Origin: Candidatus Aenigmatarchaeota archaeon
GTDB lineage: Archaea; Aenigmatarchaeota; Aenigmatarchaeia; CG10238-14; SCSR01
Length of the DNA: 64,000 nt
Reading direction: 5' to 3'
NCBI GenBank assembly: GCA_016187385.1
Contig: JACPJU010000001.1
Span: 587,144 to 651,143 of the forward strand
Shown: one piece after another, positions 62,853-64,000 of the stretch
How the letters are laid out: each line of letters begins with the position of its first letter
Position numbering within the stretch: the stretch's first letter is position 1
Position numbers and translations under genes: made by a program
Notes under the pieces: generated by a model
The model's input: only the letters and a program-made list of their open reading frames with translations
Database searches by the model: none
What the model was told of the DNA's origin: nothing

Positions 62853-63590
62853 TTAAGATTTCTCAACTGAATTTTCTTTCTTGCTTATCATAATTTCTTT
62901 GAAAAAATCCTCCTGTTCACCGACAACCTTCCCGTCTGATTCCAAATGTAGTAAAGGAACAAAATGTTCTATAACATTGTCTTTCTTCCACTCTTTGACT
63001 ATGTCCTTGAATTCGACTTTATCCTTGTGAAGCTTGTGCATCAGTTCATCTATTTCTTTCAACATCTTTTCCGTTCTTATCGTCATATCTTCCTCTGTTA
63101 CAGTTATGATATTCAATTGCCTTCTTGCCACCTTTACTCTCTCTTCTTTCCTCTCCCTCACTGCAAGAGCTTTCCTCAACGCGACAATCAATTCCTCCAG
63201 AGTCACTTGTCTTTTGGGTGTTCTCCTCACAGGATAGCCTAGTTGCACAAGATTAGGATCTATTCCCAACTCTGCGAAAGGCTTGTCTTCCTTCAGCATC
63301 TCTTCGACAGATTCTTCCTCTTCTTCGAATATGGACAAGTAATCGGCTTTCAATCTCAATAGAATAGCTGCGACAAAAACGACTTTCGCGGGAATCCTGA
63401 AATCCAAGTCTTCAACATTCTTTACAAATTTGATAAAGCTTTCTGTGAGCTTGACAAGATTTACATCCCACGGATTCAGCTGTTCCAAGCCTACGATATA
63501 ATAAATTACATCTTCCCAGTTTTCCTTTTCGATTATCGTTCTGAGAATATTTTCTTCTTCTGATGGTTTTTGAAGTTGTTTCTCGGTCAT
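62853..63590 (-). CDS. scpA: Segregation and condensation protein A (ScpA, kleisin)
   Basis: The 245-residue protein fits ScpA: N-terminal PWDVNLVKLTESFIKFV, then RIPAKVVFVAAILLRLKADYL, an acidic linker, RRTPKRQVTLEELIVALRKAL, and a C-terminal winged helix with FVPLLHLESDGKV. It bridges SMC heads together with ScpB. The start overlaps the stop of the MBL-hydrolase gene by 4 bases (ATGA). Confidence 0.9.
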   Translation of the reverse strand: MTEKQLQKPSEEENILRTIIEKENWEDVIYYIVGLEQLNPWDVNLVKLTESFIKFVKNVEDLDFRIPAKVVFVAAILLRLKADYLSIFEEEEESVEEMLKEDKPFAELGIDPNLVQLGYPVRRTPKRQVTLEELIVALRKALAVRERKEERVKVARRQLNIITVTEEDMTIRTEKMLKEIDELMHKLHKDKVEFKDIVKEWKKDNVIEHFVPLLHLESDGKVVGEQEDFFKEIMISKKENSVEKS

Positions 63591-64000
63591 TTATTCACCT
63601 TGAACATCTTACCATGCCCAGGAACAATGTAATCTGCGAGTTCTAGAATCTTTTTCCTGCTTTTTAAATGAGACTCCCAATCATGACTCCACGGTTTTGA
63701 TAATTCTGTTTCTTCATTATCGTTTTCATTTTCGAAACAATCACCAGATACCACTACTATGCCTTCTAGAATTTTTACAATCACACTTATGTCATATGCC
63801 GTATGCCCAGGGGTTTTAATTACTTCGATCTCGTCATTTATTTTGTAGTTATACTCAAAAAATTCAAATTCATCTCTGTAATTCACATCTCCAAAAGAAA
63901 TGATTTTTGCACTAGGAAACATCCCAACATTTCCAATATGATCCGGATGTCCATGTGTGTAAACTACAATGTCTATGTCCTCGTGGGTTAGACCCTCTTC
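63587..64000 (-). CDS. Metallo-beta-lactamase-fold hydrolase, truncated by the window end
   Basis: The gene runs off the right edge. The visible C-terminal ~137 residues include VVYTHGHPDHIGN (the HxHxDH metal motif) right at the edge, PGHTAYDISVI and GDCFEN, and YIVPGHGKMF. Such proteins are zinc hydrolases (glyoxalase II-like, RNase or lactonase). An internal ATG at 63922 is not the start, because the frame stays open with the essential HxHxDH upstream. It is translationally coupled to scpA. Confidence 0.85.
   Translation of the reverse strand, partial: EEGLTHEDIDIVVYTHGHPDHIGNVGMFPSAKIISFGDVNYRDEFEFFEYNYKINDEIEVIKTPGHTAYDISVIVKILEGIVVVSGDCFENENDNEETELSKPWSHDWESHLKSRKKILELADYIVPGHGKMFKVNK

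Noticed and set aside
63587-63922. A complete 111-residue protein starting at 63922
   Set aside because: The frame is open to the window edge and the essential HxHxDH metal motif lies upstream of that ATG, so the gene is a truncated MBL hydrolase.

Overview
The window looks like part of an archaeal chromosome, most probably from an uncultivated small-genome (DPANN-like) lineage. The evidence is AT-rich intergenic TATA boxes (TTTATATA or TTTAAA types) lying 25-30 bases before start codons, which implies many leaderless transcripts; ScpA/ScpB, Lhr-type helicase, KaiC-like and MinD-like ATPases of archaeal style; two PGF-pre-PGF-type surface domains; and a very large share of secreted proteins full of Asn-X-Ser/Thr sequons. 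The lineage is an inference: no rRNA or ribosomal protein gene is present. No tRNA, CRISPR array, transposase or provirus was found. Layout. 1-3.1 kb (minus strand): a probable four-gene membrane redox/metal operon with a 60-residue peptide ending in GGCG. 3.2-8.1 kb: housekeeping genes (NUDIX, aspartic protease, thymidylate kinase-like, Lhr helicase, HAD). 8.2-27.9 kb (plus strand): a surface-protein island with a lamin-tail protein, a phage-tail-fibre-like secreted protein, MinD, and giant Ig-repeat proteins. 28.0-42.3 kb (minus strand): a glycan locus of 17 genes with a PMT-like glycosyltransferase, an sxtI/J/K-like carbamoyltransferase set with two SGNH hydrolases, an ArnE/F-like flippase pair, GT2, two sugar-type nucleotidylyltransferases, a class II aldolase, two HAD phosphatases, and a membrane glycosyltransferase fused to a uridine-kinase/phosphoribulokinase domain. 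42.3-49 kb: mixed genes (IMPase-like, TraB-like, NYN, 2H phosphoesterase, FkbM methyltransferase, GDPD-like) around a 390-base non-coding stretch with hairpins, repeated 14-mers and a probable small structured RNA. 49.1-59.2 kb: a second surface island with a KaiC-like ATPase and scpB. 59.2-64 kb: ROK kinase, HAD-like protein, a Cys-rich thrombospondin-like protein, scpA and a truncated MBL hydrolase. The main theme is the cell surface. Four times, a very large secreted protein with no C-terminal anchor is followed, with overlapping or near-overlapping reading frames, by a smaller protein that has a signal peptide, a low-complexity stalk, a beta domain and a single C-terminal membrane anchor. 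A fifth gene carries the same anchor domain fused to its own ectodomain, so the pairs probably form membrane-tethered complexes. The adjoining glycan locus could decorate these proteins. The most striking non-coding signal is a pair of perfect palindromes of 18 and 16 bases, directly abutting, between convergent genes at 59.25 kb; the second resembles bacterial parS and lies between scpB and scpA.
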